A DNA stretch of 64,000 nt from Moniliophthora roreri (taxonomy: Eukaryota; Basidiomycota; Agaricomycetes; Agaricales; Marasmiaceae), in the NCBI GenBank assembly GCA_001466705.2, contig LATX02000247.1:1-64000 (forward strand), given 5' to 3'. The notes below the pieces were generated by a model, which saw only the letters and a list, made by a program, of their open reading frames with translations, made no database searches and was not told where the DNA came from. The number at the start of each line of letters is the position of its first letter. The stretch's first letter is position 1. The position numbers were made by a program, and so were the translations under genes. Of the stretch, positions 34,682-47,384 are shown one piece after another.

Positions 34682-36580
34682 TGCTGCAAAGAAGCTCACG
34701 AAGCATGGTATGAGCTTTATGTGGTGGTTTTAGCACCGTGACCCGCTAGATAGTAGCTACAATTTGAGGTAAAAGCGAATTGAGGACCACGAACGAGAGG
34801 AGAGACATAAGGTTTGTTTGTTCAATCATCAGTTAAGAATCCCGTTAGTCAAGAGCCGCTCAGTGCTATCATCTATGCGAAATTACGTCGAGTCCAAGAT
34901 CATAGCTACCAGTGACCGACTGGAGTAAAACTTCAATGCAGCATTTAAAGTTCATGCTCCAACGAGAGGTGCTCCCAGGCATATACTTACCTCTTAGAAC
35001 TTGTCTATAGGGCGCGGCAATAAGTACTTGGTTTTAGAAATGTCCAGAATGTGCTGCCTCAAGTTTTTAAATAAAATCATAGGTGTTGCAACGAAAGAGC
35101 GAGGATGCTATTCTGAACCAATGACGAAAGTTTGGAAGAATGGCAAAGCGCCCATGGAGAGCTTAGCGCTTAGGCTTCTGATAAGTGAAAAAGAGTTTCT
35201 CCGATATTGTGACTATGTAAGTGATGTGCCGCGTTTTGTGCCTTTCCCTTGGACCACAGTGACGACTTCACGAGCTCAACGGTCTTATCTCTCTAATTCG
35301 CCTTTCCGCCTTCTTATTGTTCGTGGCTCAGACGCAATGATAGCTGTAGCAGTACGTCGTTCGACTTTTTTTTACTCTGGTTTACGTCTGATCGATCTGA
35401 TCCGTTGTTAACATCCTTAGTTATCCTTACGCTCCCAGATATCCTGGCTCCTCTCTCTGACCTCTTCGTGCATTTTCAAACCTCTCAACTCCGACAGAGA
35501 CATCTTCACGCTCGTTATCTCGCAAAGTACTGATGGTTGCAGTGTTCTCATTCTTCAAACACAGGCTCTTACAGAGTCCACGTTCCTTGGGTCGCTGGTG
35601 CAGTCAACTTGCGTCTGGCGGCTAATCAAGTGCCCTAGTATGGTTTTTTTCCGCTGTCCATCCAATCCCACCCCAGTATGATGTGATTAGTACTACATTA
35701 TCACGGTTCATCCATGGATCAATGGTGGACTTGCTCCACATCTCAAACCAACCGGACAGTTTCCGTTATCAACTGGGTTTCAAAGTTCTATAGTGACTTT
35801 GTGATCCGGATGATAATGACATGGCTCACTGGAGCAGCTGAATACGTGTCCGTGAGTCGATGTGCAGTGGCGTTGTTTTGCCACAAAGCTATTTTTGAAT
35901 TGCGTTCACTACTGGACATTGCCCCAACTATGCAAAGATAATGAGAAGTCGACCAGATTCCGATCTTGAGTGTCGTATACCATGACGAGGTATGGCTTCA
36001 TCAAGTTGACTTTCTAAGTTTGTATCAATACCAACATGACCTTCCCGCCGCCACAAGGAAGAAGCACAAGTCAATTGACATGATCTCCCAACACTCTAGT
36101 GTTTTCCTTCTGATAACCCGAAAGTAAGTACCTTTCTACATGGAAGTTCTGAACTGCTTACGCCTCCGAGCTTCTTTTGCTTCACTCCCTTGCATGGTCA
36201 CAATGTCACATTCCCTCAGCCCAAGACACGTGGCTGTGACATTGGTTGATTGTGAACCACCACGATGATCTCCATCCCAATTTACTGGCCTAATTTACGG
36301 CTCACCATGCAGTTTCAAAATTTGCGGCAATTACTCCTCTAATCAGAGAGATCAAATCTGCTTACTTGTTGCAATGTTCTACTGCAGGATCTTTTATTCT
36401 TGATACTTACGTTCACTCTGTCAGCTGTTTAGACCTTTTTTGCGTAGTAGCGCATTTGGGCCAACCGATTTTTGCAGCTGATACAAGCACTAAATGGGGC
36501 ATGGTATCTCTCTCTTCTCCCAGCGCTCCAATAGCCTGACGGCTACCAACGCGATTCGTGCGTCCATCTCTTTTCCCCAT
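34682..36580. other. No secure gene; right part duplicated
   Basis: There is a weak plus-strand ORF at 35001-35411 without motif. From about 35941 on, pieces match 43100-44040 in reverse orientation, forming the outer part of the inverted duplication around lectins B and C. Confidence 0.45.
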
Positions 36581-37201
36581 CTAATCCAATTCATGGTCAT
36601 TCTGGACTCAACCGTTTGGGCATATGATATCTCTCGGAGCCTTTAGACTGATAAAACTATCTGCGGCCGTCTAGAATTTACCAATTCATAACACATTGAT
36701 TCTCATGTCAATCACTTGCTGATTTGTACCTTTCCAGACAGGGATTCGCACAGCGCCAATGACTCGGTAGGACTGACCGGGGAATAATCATGTGCCCGGC
36801 TTCCCTGTGATAGTAAGGGCATGTTCCGAATTCGAGCAGCCCACTTCCATTGGCGTCTTATCCCTCCCATATTGCTAATTTCGTTCAGATACGCATTCTA
36901 CAGCACCACGTCTCGGCATACGGGCTCGACGGCGATTTGGGATCTGGAACTCGGAACGAAATTATCCATAGTCCATATAAGATAGTCGCCGAACATACTC
37001 GGTTTTAACCCTTATCTCGAAGACAAAGCTTGTTCATTTGCAAATCGTAAGCTTTGCTTTTTGTTCTCTTTCAATCATACTAATCCGGAATGCCCTTTAT
37101 GCCCTTTAATCCTTCTTTTTTAAACCCGAAACTCCCACTCCTTCACCTCCTCCATCTTATCTGCTCAAGTAGCTGATCACAGTCATAGATCATTCTCATC
37201 A

Positions 37202-39309
37202 ATGTCTCAACTTCCCAGCGACTTCCCCCAAGTCCCCAAGAGTGTTGACGGTCAAGAATTACCTAACTTTATCAACGCCAAGATTATCCAAAAGGGCATC
37301 AAACTCCCGTTCTCGACTGTTCCTGATCGTTACGACTTTACGATCAAGCACTCTGACTGCTTTGGCACAGAGGCAGGTGATCCCTTCGACGAGGGTGCTA
37401 CCTGGTACCCGTTGAAGCTCGTTCAGATCACATCTACTGCTCAGGGCCTCAGCAGCTACCAAGCACGTTACACCCAGAACGTGACAGGTCTCTACGGCAA
37501 GATTGGTGATGCCAACGAGCTCAAACTTTCGCTTGACGAGGGTGAATACATCACTGGAATTTCTGGTGAGCTTGTCATACGGGATCATGAGGCGTTTGGT
37601 ATTGACTGATGTATCCATCCAGGCACGTTCACGGACGTAATTACAAGCTTGCAGTTCCGAACTACGAAGCAAGAGCAGAGCATCGGAACGAGCTCTGGAA
37701 CTGAATTCGAATTCAACGTTCCAGAGGACCATCATGTGGTGGGCTTCTTTGGTCGTGCTGGTAAGTCCTACTACAAGACTAAATGTCTTGCCCTGAATGT
37801 CAATGCATTGTTTAGATGATCAATTACGTGCTTTCGGCGTTGCGTATAATCGGAGGCTGGAATCTCTGACAAAGGATGCACCACCAAGAGGTGAGTGCGA
37901 GATAATTCTGTGTAGAGAAACGTTGATCGAGCCATTGAGTTGTAGCGACACATCCTCCCGAGATAAAGCCTATCTATTCGGAAATGTACCTCACCGCTGC
38001 CGGCAGGCAACAGTGGGCTAACAACGACATGGACGCCATCACCGCAAAACGAGATCAGGCACGGAAGGAACTACAGCCGATTTACGACAACATCCAGAAG
38101 AATGGCGAAAACGCATGGGCTCTGCTCGAGTATGAAGGGGAACGATATTACGCGTCATGGACCGAGACCGCTACGGTATGGGCCTACGCTAAGGATGAGC
38201 AGTCCGACAGTCAGGCATCCGATGAGGTTAAGACCTCCATCATCAGTATCGGGTCCTATGCGATGAATGCAGAGTTCCTCGGTGTCAGCGGTTACGTGTG
38301 GGACAATTTGCCCGTAAGTCAATAATGATGTGTTAAGGATTCCTGGCTCATCCTCATTTGTCAGATCACAATTGGAGCGAGTTACGTAGCGCTGACCTTC
38401 GCCACGCTGGTGCAGCCTGTTATTTCTGAGGGTGCTACTTGGGGTCTTCAGTATGCTGCAAGCCAATTGGCCTCGGCTGCCGCTAGTGCCGGGGTTACAT
38501 CGTTGGCCGAATTAGTGCCTGCCAGTGTCGCAAGTGCCGGAGGGTGCGTACGTTCTTGTCTTCTATCGACGCTTTACTAAAAGGTGTGACTTTAGATTGG
38601 CTATTATCGGCATCATTGGGATTGCGCTCTTCTTAGCGATTATTTGGCTGGCGGATATTCTCTTCAGAGAGTACTTCCTGACGGTCAACGTGTTCAACTT
38701 TGATCCCGACCATGCCTGGAATTCCATTACTTGGTATGATGACAACGCCGTGATCTCGAATGACGAGTGGAAGCCAGTAGCAATTCTAAAGTATAGTCCA
38801 GCCGGTATGCTCCTTCGATAGGTGCCATGCGTTCCAGAAGTGACTGAACCGAGAATAGGGGACCAGCTTTATCCTCCCGGCTTCAATCCGCCAACCGCTT
38901 TGGAGAGCGTCGTCACTTATCTCTGTATTGCCTTCACCAACGTGAACACTTTCCTTGAAGGTCTTGGGATAGGAATGCTTATGGCGCGCGACGATGGTGC
39001 TCGGGGTAAGGTTTCGAATATTGACTTTGATGAGCTGTCAACCTCATGTCCCTGCTTGTAGGTCTTGCTTTGAAGTACGTCGTAAAGCGTTTCAGCGACA
39101 ATCAAATGGGATTGCAAGGCATCACTAGCAATCTAGTCAACTTCGATCTGAGCAACTACTACGAGGGAGACGGTTGGGTGGAGAGCAATTCCGCTCAAAC
39201 AACTGTCGGGAATCTGACAGTCACTGGGTATACGCCTTACCTCAGCGGGGCGCCTGGCAACTCGTACGAATATATCGTTAACATTGGTTTGCCTCCATCT
39301 ACCTTGTGA
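37202..39309 (+). CDS. Jacalin-like lectin with hydrophobic C-terminal region, copy B
   Basis: It has the same eight-exon plan as copy A: 37202-37565, 37623-37760, 37816-37890, 37946-38313, 38365-38543, 38596-38804, 38859-39005, 39062-39309. They sum to 1728 nt (575 aa) without a stop; stops seen in unspliced DNA (for example at about 38820) fall in introns. The jacalin part is nearly identical to A. The hydrophobic middle has diverged more (TIGASYVALTFATLVQ), as have the surface-like residues of exon 4. Intron 4 contains an in-frame stop here, so splicing is required. The N-terminal lectin portion would bind carbohydrate; the C-terminal part is of unknown function. Confidence 0.8.
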
Positions 39310-39729
39310 AGTAATTCTCACAGTACGTAGGAATGTGTAGGATTATATAGTCGTTATATTATTGATCTTTTACTCAACACCGCTGAAAAATGGCTTATTC
39401 GCTGGTACATTGGTACGACCGTCTTCTGGGTGAGTGTACTCGTCTCTCAAGGAATTATTAACGGTCTAGATGCTGTGTGTCAATCACCGACGACGAAAAT
39501 CAACATGTGTTGAGGAATGAAAGAACGAAGAAACGAAGAAACGAAGAGGATGTTGGAAAGCCGTCAGGATTACCAAAACACTAATAATGGATCAGGCTAA
39601 ACACTAGAGTTAAACATTCGAACGAGATTTAGCATTTCATGTACATCTGGATACATTGTACACGTTGCTATCAGAAGTGGCATATCGACTCGATAGTCCT
39701 ACACATTGGTATACTTTGCTAGAGATACT

Positions 39730-41838
39730 TCAGAAGTTAGATGGAGGCAAACCAATGTTAACGATATATTCGTAGGCGTTGTCAGGCGCCCCACTGAGGT
39801 AACGCGAATATCCATTGACTGTCAGATTCCCGACGGTTGTCTGAGTTGTATTGCTTGTCACCCAACTGCCTCCGTCGTAGTAGTTGCTCAGATTGAAGCT
39901 GCTTGGATTGCCATTGATGCCTTGCAATCCCATTTGATTGTCGGCGAAACGCCTTACGACGTACTTCAAAGCAAGACCTGCAGGGGCATGAGGTTGACAA
40001 CTCATCAAAGTCAATTGTCGAAACCTTACCCTGAGCACTATCGTCGCGCCCCATAGTCATTCCTACCCCAAGACCTTCAAGGAAAGTGTTTATGTTGGTG
40101 AAGGCGATACAGAGATAAGTGACGACGCTATCCACAGCGGTTGGCGGATTGAAGCCAGGAGGGTAAACCTGGCCCCCTGTTCTTGGGTCAGTCACTTTGG
40201 AGCGCACAGCACATATCGAGGGAACATACCTGCGGGTACAAACTTCGTAATTTCTACTGTCCTCCACTCGTCATTCGAGATCTCGGCATTGTCATCATAC
40301 CAAGCAATAGTGTTCCAGGCGTGGTCGGGATCAAAGTTGAACACGCTGACCGTCAGGAAGTACTGTCTGAAGAGAATATCCGACAGCCACATAATTGCTA
40401 AGAAGAGCGCAACCCCAAGTACGCCGCCAACAATCAATCTGAAGTTACACGTTTTAGTGAAATGTCGATAGAGGAGAAGAGTCGTATACACACCCTCCCA
40501 AACGTGCGACACTTGCCGGCACTAAAGCGGCCAACTGCTGAGACCCGACGGCAGCGGCAGCCTGCGCCAATCGGCTCGCTGCGAACGAAATACCCCAAGT
40601 AATACCCTCAGCAATAAGAGACCTCATCAAGTAGACGATGGCCGCCGATATGATACCGGCTGTAATTGTAATCTGACGAATGAACGTGAGCCAGGAATCC
40701 TTCACACGAATTGATCATTGACTTACGGGCAAATTATTCCATACGTAACCGCTCAGACCAAGGAGTTCTGAATTCGCCGCATAGGACCCGATACTGATGA
40801 TGGAGGTCTTAACCTCATCGGATGCCTGACTGTCGGACTGCTGCTCCTTGACATAGGCCCATACCGTAGCGGTCTCGGTCCATGACGCATAATATTGGTC
40901 CCCTTCATACTCGAGTAGAACCCATGCGTTTTCGCCATTCTTCTGGATGTTGTCGTAAATCGGTTGTAGTTCCTTCTGTGCCTGATCGCGTTTAGCGGTG
41001 ATGGCGGCCACGTCGTTGTTAGCCCACTGTTGCCTGCTGGCAGCGGTAAGATGCATTTGTGAATAGATGGGTGTCAAGTCGGGATCAGGTGCCGCTACGA
41101 TGCAATTGGTCGATCAACGTTTCTCTACAGAGAATCATCTCAAACTCACCCCTTGGCGCTGCATTCTTCGTCAGAGATTCCAGCCTCCGATTATACGCAA
41201 CGCCCAAAGCACGTAATTGATCATCTAAACAACACATTGACATTCAGTGGAAGACATTTAGTCTTGTAGTAGGACTTACCAGCACGACCAAAGAAGCCCA
41301 CCACATGATGGTCCTCTGGAACGTTGAACTCGAATTCAGTTCCAGAGCTCGTTCCGATGCTCTGCTCTTGCTTCGTAGTCCGGATCTGCAAGCTTGTAAC
41401 TACATCCGTGAACGTGCCTGGGTACACACATCAGTCAGTGCCAAATGCCTCATGATCCCATATGGCAAGCTCACCAGAAATTCCAGTGATGTATTCATCC
41501 TCGTCAAGCGAAAGTTTGAGCTCGTTGGCATCACCAATCTTGCCGTAGAGACCTGTCACGTTCTGGGTGTAACGTGCTTGGTAGCTGCTGAGGCCCTGAG
41601 CAGTAGATGTGATCTGAACGAGCTTCAACGGGTACCAGGTAGCACCCTCGTCGAAGGGATCACCTGCCTCTGTGCCAAAGCAGTCAGAGTGCTTGATCGT
41701 AAAGTCGTAACGATCAGGGACAGTCGAGAACGGGAGTTTAACGCCCCTTTGGATAATCTTGGCGTTCATGAAGTCAGGCAGTTCTATACCGTTGATGCTC
41801 CTTGGGAGTTGGGGAGGGTTGCTGGGAGGTTGAGACAT
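39730..41838 (-). CDS. Jacalin-like lectin with hydrophobic C-terminal region, copy C
   Basis: Eight exons on the minus strand: 41838-41475, 41417-41280, 41224-41150, 41094-40727, 40672-40494, 40438-40230, 40176-40030, 39977-39730. They sum to 1728 nt (575 aa), intact. It converges with copy B, their stops being 420 bp apart. Exons 1-7 have exactly the same lengths as in B (and A), which supports the model in all three. Sequence differences cluster in exons 4-5. It has the jacalin features (SLDEDEYITGISGE) and the second hydrophobic segment (LIVGGVLGVALFLAIMWLS). The long ORFs on the opposite strand are shadows. Confidence 0.8.
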
Positions 41839-42058
41839 TGATGCAAGTGGTCTATGACTGTGATCAGCTACTTGAGCACATAAGATGAAGCAGGTGAAAG
41901 GAATGCGAGCATCGAGAAAGGTTCAAAGTATTGAAGGACATAATGAGCATTCTGGATTGGAATGATTGAAAGACAACAAAAAGCAAAGCTCACGATTTGT
42001 AAATGTGCAAGTTTTGTCTTCGAGAGAAGGCTTAAAGATGAATAAGTTCGACGACTAT

Positions 42059-42066
42059 CTTATATA
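42059..42066 (-). promoter_or_regulatory. TATA-like box of lectin gene C
   Basis: TATATAAG on the minus strand, about 220 bp before the start, at the same place as in copy A. Confidence 0.45.
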
Positions 42067-42742
42067 GACTTGTAGAGAATTTTATTCCGAGTTCCAGATC
42101 CCGAATCGCCGTCGAGTCCATATGCGGAGATGTGGTGCTGTGGAATGCGTATATGAACGAATCTGGCATTATGGGAGGGATAAGACGCCAATGGAACTAG
42201 ATTGGTTGAATTTTGACATATCTGCATCACAGTGAAATCGGGCACATGATTATCCCCCGTCAATGACGGATATGGCCATTTTTGTCAACTGAGTGAAAAG
42301 CAAGAATTGCGGCCGTAGAGCCGACTCTTTCTCTGGAAAAGTCTGGGAGAGCATTGGGAGGTAAGAACGTCATTAGCGACGGAGCTTTCTGCAGCTGTTC
42401 GCCGAATTAACACCCTCACCTGTTCAATAAAGTCAGCAGAGAAGACGATTTGCTATTATTATCTTTTCCCAGCTCTGAATGCATCCTCTCTTTTCATACT
42501 CCACATCTCCTAAACCTTGTTCCAGCCAAGGTGACGAATAAATACCTAGAGTACAACAATGTCGCGATCATCAAGCTCCGACATGGAGTGCGAATCCCTG
42601 AAAGGTACAAATCGGCAAGTGATTGACATGAGAATCAATGTGCTATGAATTGGTGACTTCTGGACCGCCGTCGATAGTCTTATCGGTTTAAAGGCTCCAG
42701 GAGACCCAAACGTTGAGTTCAGAATGATCATGGATTGGTTTA

Positions 42743-43006
42743 CTGTACCTTTACGAGCAGTTCGAACGAGGGGGTGACCTGTGACCGAAAAAACGAAATT
42801 TTATTTTCGACCGTTTGTTACCCTGCCCGTGACTTTGCGAAAAATTTCGCACAAAATGCCCTTTTTGGGCTGTTTCTGGGTCGGATTTCTCGGCAATCCA
42901 CTGTGCAGGTTCGACCAACCTCGTTATGACCAGTGACCGTCGTAACTTTTCGTGCAAAACAGGTCTTCCGTGACCCATGACATCCGAGCTGTTCGTAAAG
43001 GTACAG
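42743..43006. mobile_element. Tc1/mariner-type MITE, 264 bp
   Basis: The ends are inverted repeats: CTGTACCTTTACGAGCAGTT at the left, and CTGTACCTTTACGAACAGCT as the reverse complement of the right. TA flanks both sides (42741-42742, 43007-43008). The mirror arm near lectin B keeps the empty site, GGATTAGATGGG (read on the minus strand, about 36592), where this arm has GGTTTA, the element, then TAGATGGG. No transposase is present. It inserted after the duplication. Confidence 0.88.
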
Positions 43007-43423
43007 TAGATGGGAAAGAGACAGACGCACAATTCGCGTTGGTAGTCGTTGGGCTGTTGAGAAGCTGGGAGAAAAGAGGAGTACAATGCCTCATTTGGTG
43101 CTTGTATCAGCTGCAACCGTGATGGTTCACAGTCAAGCGATGTCACAGCCACGTGTGCTTGGGCTGAGGAAATGTGACATTGTGATAGACGTGACTGCTT
43201 CTTGATGACAACGACGACAACGAACGCTCCATATTTTCGGCTCTAGTATGGTGCGCGAAGCGTCAGGAAAAAGTAAAATATAGGTTCTACCGGGACTGGA
43301 TAAATTTCCGTGATCGTCAATCCCACAGAAAGTAGAACTCTGGAGGACTTAGTCTTTTGGCATTCACACGTAAATCAATTCAATCCAACACATCGAATAT
43401 TACTGATTAGGCGATATTAATGA

Positions 43424-44049
43424 CGATAATCGAAGAATCCCAGCTGAGCTTTTATAGGGGTGCTTTGAACATCGGAGCAAATTCTGTCTGGTTCAGCCTC
43501 AGGAATGGTAGTTGACGGGGAATCGTTATGTGCGATCATATATAGTGGTGACTCCGGCAAACAAGTTGTCAGCCATCATTATCATTGATGGCAAATGCAC
43601 CTGGGGTTAAGACTATCCGCCTTTGCGAGAGAACGGAACCACAATAGGAAGACCAGTCATCTTACTCGCTGTCAGGTCAGCACCTGTTCCTCAAAGAAAG
43701 ATGCATGTACCACGGGACTAAAAGGAAGCTCAATACCGAACGAGATGCAACTGGTGATAGTAGTTTAGACAACCGTGGGGAGAGGCATTGTTGGGCTGAG
43801 GTTCTTTAGGAAAGTACTACTATGCGAGAGAGCGAACCGAAAGTAAGCTCGGAGGCGTAAGCAATTTGGAACTTCCATGTGAAAAGGTACTTCGGAAGGA
43901 AAACACTATAGCACTGGGAAATCATGTCAATTGACTTGCGCCTCTTCCTTAAAGCCATACTTCGCCATGGGATACGACACTCAAGATCGGAATCTGGTCG
44001 ACTTTTCATTATCTTTGTATAGTTGGAGCCATGAACCATGGGGTCACTT
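43424..44049. repeat. Direct duplication, first copy (626 bp)
   Basis: It runs from ATAATCGAAGAATCCCAGCT to GGGGTCACTTA and is repeated at 44848-45477 with about one difference in ten or fewer at the left, more at the right. Its right half also matches 35941-36160 in reverse orientation. It is non-coding. Confidence 0.75.
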
Positions 44050-44452
44050 AGGGGTTAAAGAACGTCATCAGTGACGAAGCGTTCTGCAGCTGTTCGACGA
44101 ACTAACGCTCGTACTTTCTCAACAAGGTCGGCACAGAAAAAGAAGACGATTTGGCATACCATCTTTTCCCAGCTCCAAACACATCCTCATCCTGATCTTA
44201 CCGCCACATCTTCTACAGCTACCGACCTGCACCACACCCCCTTCTACTCCTCTCATTTGCGGACGATGCTTCCCCGGGTCTTGTACCTGGTCTATTTACC
44301 CGTTCCTACTTCATTTCTGCCCCGGTATCTTCTTCCTCCGACCATAAAATCTTACTCCCGCAGTGTAATCTCGAAAGGCGCGGTTATCAAGCCTAATATA
44401 CGGGAAATACGTTGGTTGGCCCAATGTATGAATCAGACTAGACGGATACATT
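44050..44452. repeat. Inverted copy of the block upstream of lectin A
   Basis: It corresponds to 29145-29460 in reverse orientation. Nothing in it looks coding despite a 127-codon open frame on plus (44071-44454). Confidence 0.65.
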
Positions 44453-44847
44453 AGCTAGGGTCCTCGCAAAACATAGAAAAAATGATAAGTAACCGATGAC
44501 TTCTCTGTGATCCCATATGCCTTGACACTGCGGAAAATCCGCTGTACTATCCAGACGTTAGACCATGTTGCACAGATTACGCAAGAAGTGGGCCCCGTTG
44601 AATTTGAAGAAATTTTATTATAGCCAAGGTGGCGAATACAGAGCTAGAGTACAACAGTGTCGCGACCATCACACTTCGACATGGTGTCAGTTTTACCGAG
44701 TCATTGGCGCTGTGCGAATCCCTGTCTGGAAAGGTACAGATCAGCGAATGATTGACATGAGAACCAATGCGTCATGAATCGGTTAGGGGTTATGGACGGC
44801 CGTCGATAGCCTGATAAAATTTAAAGGCTCCGGGAGACCCAAACGTC

Positions 44848-45477
44848 ATAATCGAAGAATCCCAGCTGAGCTTTTATAGGGGTGCTTTGAACATCGGAGC
44901 AAATTCTGTCTGGTTCAGCCTCAGGAATGGCAGTTGACGGGGAATCGTTATGTGTGATCATAGGTAGTGGTGACTCCGGCAAACAAGTTGTCGGCCATCA
45001 TTATCATTGATGGCAAATGCACCTGGGGTTAAGATTATCCACCTTTGCGAGAGAACGGAACCACAATAGGAAGACCAGTTATTTTACTCGCTGTCAGGTC
45101 AGCACCTGCCCCTCAAGGAAAGATGCGATCACCGCGGGACTAAGAGGAAGTTCGATACAGAACGAGACGCAACAGTGATAGCAATTTAGACGACTGTGGG
45201 GAGACGCTTTATTTGAGTCCTTATCGGAAAGTGTTACCATACTGCGAAAGGGCGATCCGAAAGAAATTCGGAGGCGTAAATAATTCAGTTCCCATGTTAA
45301 CCTACTTAGAAAGGAAAACAGCATGGCGTTGGGGAATCGTGTCAATTGATTTGTGCCTCACACATTTGAATGAAGATACTTTGTCATGACGGACGACACT
45401 CAGAATCGGAAGCCGACTTCTCGTTATCTTTATCTTTGCACACTTGGAATCACGAACCAACAAAGAGGTCACTTACT
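44848..45477. repeat. Direct duplication, second copy
   Basis: Second copy of the block at 43424-44049; see that entry. Between the two lie the A-upstream-like block and a piece (about 44640-44770) shared with 42510-42640. Confidence 0.75.
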
Positions 45478-47384
45478 TTTGAATAATCACAGACCACTCC
45501 ACCGGATTGACTCACGAATCACGATGCGTATTCATTGTTCCGCTGAGCCATGTGATTATCATCCGAATCACAGAAGGACTCTGCAAACCAGTTTAAGGCT
45601 AAAAGATGACAACTGCAACATCGAGTCATGAATGAAGCGATACTAACCACGATTCACGTCATTCTGAGGTGGATTGAACGCACAGCAATATACAAATTTG
45701 TGGCCTTTGCCATTGTTCAGAAGTTGAGGACTCCTTTACAAGAGATAGATACGTCTTCACTGTGATAAAGCACTAGGTGCGCTACCTGCTTATAGCGGAA
45801 GACATCCGAACCTATTGTGAACCTAACTAGAGGACTTCAACGGCGGCTACACCTGGGTGTCGATGGCCTATCGGTTCAAGCGTATGGATTGGGGTACACA
45901 TGAGTCCATCAATCTTTGAGATTCCTCCTCCCCTGACTTGGACTATCCTCTTGTGGGCTCGTTCTCCCAGATTCTCTCCCAGATTCCCCGAGGTATGGTA
46001 CTCAAACAGCTTTATTCGTGTTCGGAGCTGAATTGCATCTTTCCAGTCGTCCTCTATTGCTGAGTAGCTCTAGCTCTGGCAAGGAAGTATTGCCAATGAG
46101 AGGTGTCTCGAAAGTCACTGATTAATCCTGGATTGAAAGTTCAGTGGTAACGAAGATATCATAGTGGTTCGGTCAAGTGAGGTCACAGTCACGTGGTCTC
46201 GGCTGGAAGAAAGTGACTGCGTGACTGACGCAACTCTACCACTACCACGATGTACCTCTTTTTCTCTGCTCATCGATGGCTTTCAAAACTCCATGAAATG
46301 AGCCATACGAAGGAGGGTGGCAATGAAAAAGTCTCTGTAGTATGTGGTGCGCCTTCCTATCATGATTGTCAATACCAAAGTCGTTTTTAACCCATTCTTC
46401 TAGGTCGGTTGACCCCTCCAAAGTGACCTTGAATGCCCGAAACGGTAGGACAGTCTTCGGGAGCCTGAAATGGACACGTTAAGATGCAACTTAAAGCTAT
46501 CGAGGTGACTGGTCGAGGAAAACTATGAATAACAAGGTACGTACTCTTCATCTCCCGCAAAGGACCATGCAGGCTGTTTAGGGCAGCATGCTGGCTGGCT
46601 TGATTCACCCTTCCTCTCATCCACGATGCAGTTCCATCATACTGGAAGCTGAATCTACCCACCTTTTGGTATCATCTTCCGGTCCTTAGCCCTCTCCGAG
46701 TCTCTTCGAAACTTTCTGCTACCAGCTGGGTTTTCCGTGCTTTAGCAGGGTTCTGCTGCGACATAGACGTCGTGTTTTGCACCCGGGACAGGATGCAGAA
46801 GCAAGATTGACCGAAGAATTCGTCGTACGAGGGGTTCAGTATACTACATTGGTCATTCGAGGCTGTAGGGTGTGCATGCGTACATGGAAGAGATAAGCAC
46901 AAACAGTCTCTGCACACCTCCATTCCCTGATCTTTATCATAACCAGATGCATCTCTGTGTATAACTCGCACTCGCTACATCGACATCGACTACTCGCAGC
47001 GAAGCAGTCCGGTGACGTCAGTCCTTGCACATCCACCGACAAGGACGCGATGAGGGTAGGGACAGTCAACAGGCGGGACAAAATATGCCAGATATATAGA
47101 GAACGGAAGTACGGCGTGGTTTGGAACGGAGAATCGCCGATACTCTCCTGCGTCACGTTACGACCCAGGAACTTGAACATCAACTCTGAGATGTTTGGGT
47201 GAGTTTCTGCCTGTTCAAGTATGATTCTTGAAACGAGACTGACATAGCTAGATATCAAGGTAGTGCACCTGCCTACACATTAGCACTCGATTTATTATTT
47301 ACATGACTTTCAACTACTTGACACGTAATAGGTATTAGTCACACCAATTGAAGAATTTATTAGCCATTTTAGGTAAGCGTAGCA
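45478..47384. other. Mostly non-coding; possible small minus-strand gene
   Basis: 45840-46085 is the inverted partner of 32830-33055. Minus-strand frames at 46387-46662 (GRFSFQYDGTASWMRGRVNQ) and 46836-47258 could be exons of a divergent neighbour of the DUF262 gene, but splice joints and family are unclear. Confidence 0.3.

Larger units (their letters stand above)
36580..42720. repeat. Large inverted duplication holding lectin genes B and C
   Basis: The left arm (about 36580-39340) and right arm (about 42720-39470) carry the same order in mirror image: a block with AAACGTTTGG-like DNA, GGGGAATAATCATGTGCCC, the TATA-like box, then the lectin gene. The arms meet tail to tail in a non-identical centre of about 130-400 bp. 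Gene A (29.4-32.3 kb) is a third, direct copy of the left arm. Confidence 0.75.

Noticed and set aside
29946..41838. Naming the lectin proteins as pore-forming toxins
   Set aside because: Lectin plus hydrophobic stretches is only suggestive; no signature of a known toxin family was seen.
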